In this document: positions 62,338 through 64,000 of the stretch, piece after piece
How the letters are laid out: each line of letters starts with the position of its first letter
How positions within the stretch are numbered: position 1 is the first letter of the stretch
Assembly (NCBI GenBank): GCA_026391005.1
Contig: JAPLEV010000008.1
Location: forward strand, 1 to 64,000
Direction of reading: 5' to 3'
DNA: 64,000 nt
From: Flavobacteriia bacterium
GTDB taxonomy: Bacteria; Bacteroidota; Bacteroidia; Flavobacteriales_D; Crocinitomicaceae
Translations under genes and position numbers: made by a program
The notes under the pieces: generated by a model
The model's input: only the letters and a program-made list of their open reading frames with translations
What the model was told of the DNA's origin: nothing
Databases searched by the model: none

Positions 62338-63731
62338 TAAAAACGGGTATATAGAAATGGATTGTAAGAAGAATTAACGAGTAACATCGTTGCTAAAAAT
62401 AGCATAACAATATTAATTGCCGGCTTCATTGTTTGATAATAGCGGCTAACATCCAAACTAACTTTTGTGTCAGAAGGATAAATCTCATCCCATGGAATGC
62501 AAAACAAAACAACCAAAACAAACCAAAATAAATGTTCTAACAAATCAGTAGTAAAACCAGCTCCAACAGGGTTTTTAGAATAAAAAAGATGCCCTACAAA
62601 AATTTTGAGTTGGCTAAAATCAACAAAGTAAAAAATTGCACGACTAAAAATTATTAGGATAAGGGTATATGTATGACGGAGGAAACGAGGGAGTTTCTTT
62701 AAAAAATTTTCCAGGAGTTTCTCAATAATCATAAAAGAACCGAAGTAAAAACCCCACAGTGCAAAATTCCAGCTTGCGCCATGCCAAATCCCCGTTAATA
62801 ACCATACGACCATAATGTTTCTTAATTGTAGTTTTCTGTTTCCGCCCATCGGGATGTAAACATAATCCCTAAAAAACTTGCCTAAAGAAATATGCCACCT
62901 CCGATAGAAATCGCCGACTGATTGGGCGGCATATGGATGTTTGAAATTTTCATCAAAATCAAATCCAAACATTTTAGCCAAACCAATGGCCATATCCGAA
63001 TAGCCACTAAAGTCAAAATATAATTGCACAGAAAACATGGTGATACCAAACCATGCTTCTATGGTCGATAAATCATTGAAGCCTGCGTCTAGGTATTTTG
63101 TCACTAAAGCCCCTGCAACATTTGCAATCAGAATTTTCTTGAATAGACCTAAACAAAATCGTGATATCCCAGCGCTAAACCTTGACCAATCAATTGTGCG
63201 GCTATCTACTTGTTCCCCAATTTGGCTGTAGCGGACTATAGGCCCTGCAACTAGGTGCTGAAATAAACTGATAAACATCAAAAAATTTAAAGGATTTTTT
63301 TGTGCCTTTAATTGACCACGATATACATCCACAATATATGATATTACCATAAACGTATAAAAAGATATGCCCACTGGCAATGAATTTTTTGGGCGATCAA
63401 AAGGTAATTGAGCTATTGCGCTTAAATTATCGTATAAAAACCCACCATATTTATAAAAAATAAGTAGGCTTAAATTAACCAGAATAGTAATTAGCATTAT
63501 AATCTTTGCTTTTCTATTCCCACTCCAGCGCTCAATTAAAAGGGCCATGTAGTAGTCAAAGATTGCTGTGAAAATCATCAAGTAAATCCACATAGGTTCT
63601 TCCCAAGCATAAAATGCCAATGAAAAGGCCGTTAGACTTATGTTCCTAAAAAATTTGTTAGGAGTAATGTAATGAAAAAGTAAAGCAAGGGGAAGGAAAA
63701 GATAAATGAATGTTAAACTGGAAAAAACCAT
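62337..63731 (-). CDS. MBOAT-family membrane-bound O-acyltransferase (AlgI-like)
   Basis: The 464-residue polytopic protein has about ten membrane segments and the MBOAT signatures: YYMALLIERW, LPVGISFYTFMVISYIVDVYRG (seen as LPVGISFYTF and YIVDVYRGQL), FDFSGYSDMAIGLAKMFGF (about 240-258), RRWHISLGKFFRDYVYIPMGG (about 278-298, parts) and LLTGIWHGASWNF with the catalytic His at about 314. It moves acyl groups across the inner membrane to an outside acceptor, as AlgI does for alginate. It heads the three-gene minus-strand operon with the DHHW and SGNH-LysM genes. The acceptor glycan is unknown. Confidence 0.9.
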   Translation of the reverse strand: MVFSSLTFIYLFLPLALLFHYITPNKFFRNISLTAFSLAFYAWEEPMWIYLMIFTAIFDYYMALLIERWSGNRKAKIIMLITILVNLSLLIFYKYGGFLYDNLSAIAQLPFDRPKNSLPVGISFYTFMVISYIVDVYRGQLKAQKNPLNFLMFISLFQHLVAGPIVRYSQIGEQVDSRTIDWSRFSAGISRFCLGLFKKILIANVAGALVTKYLDAGFNDLSTIEAWFGITMFSVQLYFDFSGYSDMAIGLAKMFGFDFDENFKHPYAAQSVGDFYRRWHISLGKFFRDYVYIPMGGNRKLQLRNIMVVWLLTGIWHGASWNFALWGFYFGSFMIIEKLLENFLKKLPRFLRHTYTLILIIFSRAIFYFVDFSQLKIFVGHLFYSKNPVGAGFTTDLLEHLFWFVLVVLFCIPWDEIYPSDTKVSLDVSRYYQTMKPAINIVMLFLATMLLVNSSYNPFLYTRF

Positions 63732-63774
63732 TGCTATTTATATTTTTCTTTTTACGGAGCACGAATTTACGCAT

Positions 63775-63782
63775 TATATTTG
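63775..63782 (+). promoter_or_regulatory. -7 promoter element TATATTTG for the YyaL-type gene
   Basis: Exact TAnnTTTG match 47 bases before the ATG at 63830, in the divergent gap with the MBOAT operon. Confidence 0.5.
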
Positions 63783-63829
63783 TATCAAAAAATTGGCCAT
63801 TTGGTGCTTTTTTTAATTCATACTAAAGA

Positions 63830-64000
63830 ATGAATCAACTTGTAAAAGAAAGTTCCCCCTATTTATTGCAACATGCAAATAATCCAGTGAATTGGGTCCC
63901 TTGGTCTAACGAAGTGTTTGAAACGGCAAGAAAAGAAGGTAAATTAATCTTAATTAGTATTGGCTATTCGGCGTGCCATTGGTGCCACGTTATGGAAAAA
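63830..64000 (+). CDS. YyaL/SSP411-type thioredoxin-domain protein (3' end outside window)
   Basis: An open frame of 57 codons runs off the right edge. It begins [20 protein letters not shown], continues [18 protein letters not shown] and reaches the CxxC-type motif [11 protein letters not shown]. This is the standard N-terminus of the DUF255/thioredoxin-fold family (YyaL in Bacillus, SSP411 in animals), usually near 670-700 residues with a C-terminal six-hairpin glycosidase-like domain. Function is not established. The start is clear because the family begins with this very motif. Confidence 0.88.
   Translation, partial: MNQLVKESSPYLLQHANNPVNWVPWSNEVFETARKEGKLILISIGYSACHWCHVMEK

Noticed and set aside
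1-64000. CRISPR arrays, insertion sequences, prophage or attachment sites
   Set aside because: No spaced direct repeats, transposase, integrase other than the housekeeping XerC-type enzyme, or tRNA-flanking repeats were seen.

Overview
The window looks like a piece of chromosome from a Bacteroidota (Flavobacteriia-like) bacterium. The DNA is AT-rich. Six secreted proteins end in type IX secretion (T9SS) type A sorting domains. The gliding ATPase GldA, a PorE-like OmpA protein and the rpsU-xerC-hpf gene order are present. Many genes are preceded by the Bacteroidota -7 promoter TAnnTTTG rather than an E. coli type promoter, and Shine-Dalgarno sequences are essentially absent. I saw no rRNA, tRNA, CRISPR array, insertion sequence or prophage. 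No gene-free gap exceeds 170 bases.

Layout. 1-9.5 kb: the end of one secreted modular protein, then a 2633-residue modular adhesin-like protein; their C-terminal sorting domains are nearly the same at DNA level. 9.6-11.2 kb: DUF2279 protein and a LOG-family phosphoribohydrolase. 11.2-15.3 kb: translationally coupled PASTA protein, T9SS protein and RluD-like pseudouridine synthase. 15.4-19.8 kb: TPR/beta-propeller/OmpA protein, then DUF2851, PspC-like and RmlD-like genes. 19.9-25.4 kb: amino-acid permease, helix-hairpin-helix protein, apt, acyl-CoA dehydrogenase, rpsU, xerC, hpf. 25.4-28.0 kb (minus strand): small conserved protein, degenerate DEAD-box-like protein, MazG-like pyrophosphohydrolase, riboflavin synthase, orphan response regulator. 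28.1-36.7 kb: secreted serine protease, uvrC, and two tandem secreted M43 metalloproteases. 36.8-38.7 kb: thioesterase and alpha/beta hydrolase. 38.7-44.4 kb (minus strand): five tightly packed genes, namely PfkB kinase, DUF349 protein, membrane protein, REC-PAS-histidine kinase and a family 9 glycosyltransferase. 44.5-48.5 kb: methyltransferase, ALDH7-type dehydrogenase, ribosomal protein L25, prs. 48.6-59.4 kb: cyanophycin synthetase, xseA, rnpA, S41 peptidase, O-antigen-ligase-like protein, gldA, tyrS, queA. 59.6-63.7 kb (minus strand): an O-acetylation-type module of SGNH-LysM, DHHW and MBOAT proteins. The window ends in the start of a YyaL-type thioredoxin-domain gene.

How they fit together: most of the window is housekeeping (translation, RNA processing, repair, cofactors) mixed with cell-surface functions (secreted proteases, adhesin, T9SS-linked envelope protein, polysaccharide acylation). 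Several start codons were moved from the longest reading frame because a -7 promoter, a terminator, a paralogue alignment or a four-base stop/start overlap decides them (RmlD-like, apt, uvrC, M43 copy B, ALDH7, prs, rnpA).

The stretches most worth a second look are the PfkB/DUF349/membrane/hybrid-kinase operon, the MBOAT-DHHW-SGNH-LysM operon, the degenerate DEAD-box protein, nine-base G tracts inside two envelope genes, and the octamer repeat in front of the giant adhesin gene. All functional calls are from reading the sequence; no searches were run.
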